The position numbers were made by a program, and so were the translations under genes. Below the pieces are notes generated by a model. It did not search any database, was not told the origin of the DNA, and worked only from the letters and a program-made list of their open reading frames with translations. A stretch of 48,794 bases of DNA from CAIVPM01 sp964615145 (lineage in GTDB: Bacteria > Bacteroidota > Bacteroidia > Chitinophagales > Chitinophagaceae): contig CAZTOP010000020.1 in NCBI GenBank assembly GCA_964615145.1, positions 1-48,794 on the forward strand, read 5' to 3'. Positions 48,740-48,794 of the stretch are shown here, piece after piece; position 1 is the first letter of the stretch; every line of letters starts with the position of its first letter.

Positions 48740-48794
48740 AAGACAATGTGGTAAAAAACAGTTGGTAAAATTGGCTGTAAATTAATACCATAAA

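Noticed and set aside
1..48794. CRISPR arrays, insertion sequences, prophage or toxin-antitoxin genes
   Set aside because: Looked for on both strands: no regularly spaced repeats, transposase, integrase or phage motifs were seen.

Overview
The window looks like a chromosome segment of a Bacteroidota bacterium, most likely from Chitinophagales/Chitinophagaceae. It is AT-rich and lacks Shine-Dalgarno sequences, and many genes have a TAnnTTTG box upstream (the Bacteroidota -7 element). Bacteroidota hallmarks include a DUF5683 protein, a giant alpha-2-macroglobulin, a Prc-type S41 protease, an ECF sigma factor coupled to a one-TM/beta-barrel protein, and ribosomal proteins S4 and L36 without zinc ligands. 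The assignment comes from protein and promoter style only; no marker was compared with a database.

Layout. 1-1033 (-): N-terminal part of a dipeptidyl peptidase IV, cut by the window edge, divergent from a 2099-residue thioester alpha-2-macroglobulin (1175-7474, +). 7.5-13.98 kb: tRNA-Ser(UGA), parA-parB, a DUF5683 protein, an MtfA-like metallopeptidase, thioredoxin and the convergent protease prc. 14.1-17.7 kb: a LytS/LytR-type two-component pair, a sterol-desaturase-family hydroxylase and a small lipoprotein. 17.8-22.1 kb: an alpha-oxoamine synthase (serine palmitoyltransferase-like), a pseudouridine synthase, YebC and a class V aminotransferase-like enzyme. 22.1-35.3 kb: a surface-glycan and membrane region with two ABC exporters, glycosyltransferases of families 4, 87, 2, 25 and 9, and three methyltransferases. 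panB, fbp and a small membrane protein lie at the end of its first leftward operon. 35.3-36.6 kb: glgC. 36.7-40.5 kb (-): the alpha ribosomal operon infA-rpmJ-rpsM-rpsK-rpsD-rpoA-rplQ, punctuated by hairpins. 40.6-43.2 kb (-): an MBOAT acyltransferase with an SGNH-like partner. 43.2-45.3 kb (-): lipoamide dehydrogenase and pyrR. 45.4-48.7 kb (+): ECF sigma factor plus its putative anti-sigma/beta-barrel partner, then a DUF2130 protein.

Most genes are housekeeping or cell-envelope genes. I found no insertion sequence, prophage, CRISPR array or recognised defence island. No gene-free stretch exceeds 300 bases. The observations I rate highest are: (i) three intergenic-type repeat sequences carried in frame inside the alpha-2-macroglobulin gene, with a related repeat between parA and parB; (ii) terminator-like hairpins and structured leaders inside the alpha operon; (iii) a perfect 12-bp inverted repeat between the pseudouridine synthase and yebC genes; (iv) a 15-base promoter sequence shared exactly by infA and yebC; and (v) the sigma-factor / trans-envelope beta-barrel pair. 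I saw no clear example of an entirely new system. DUF2130 and the glycan cluster are the least characterised parts.
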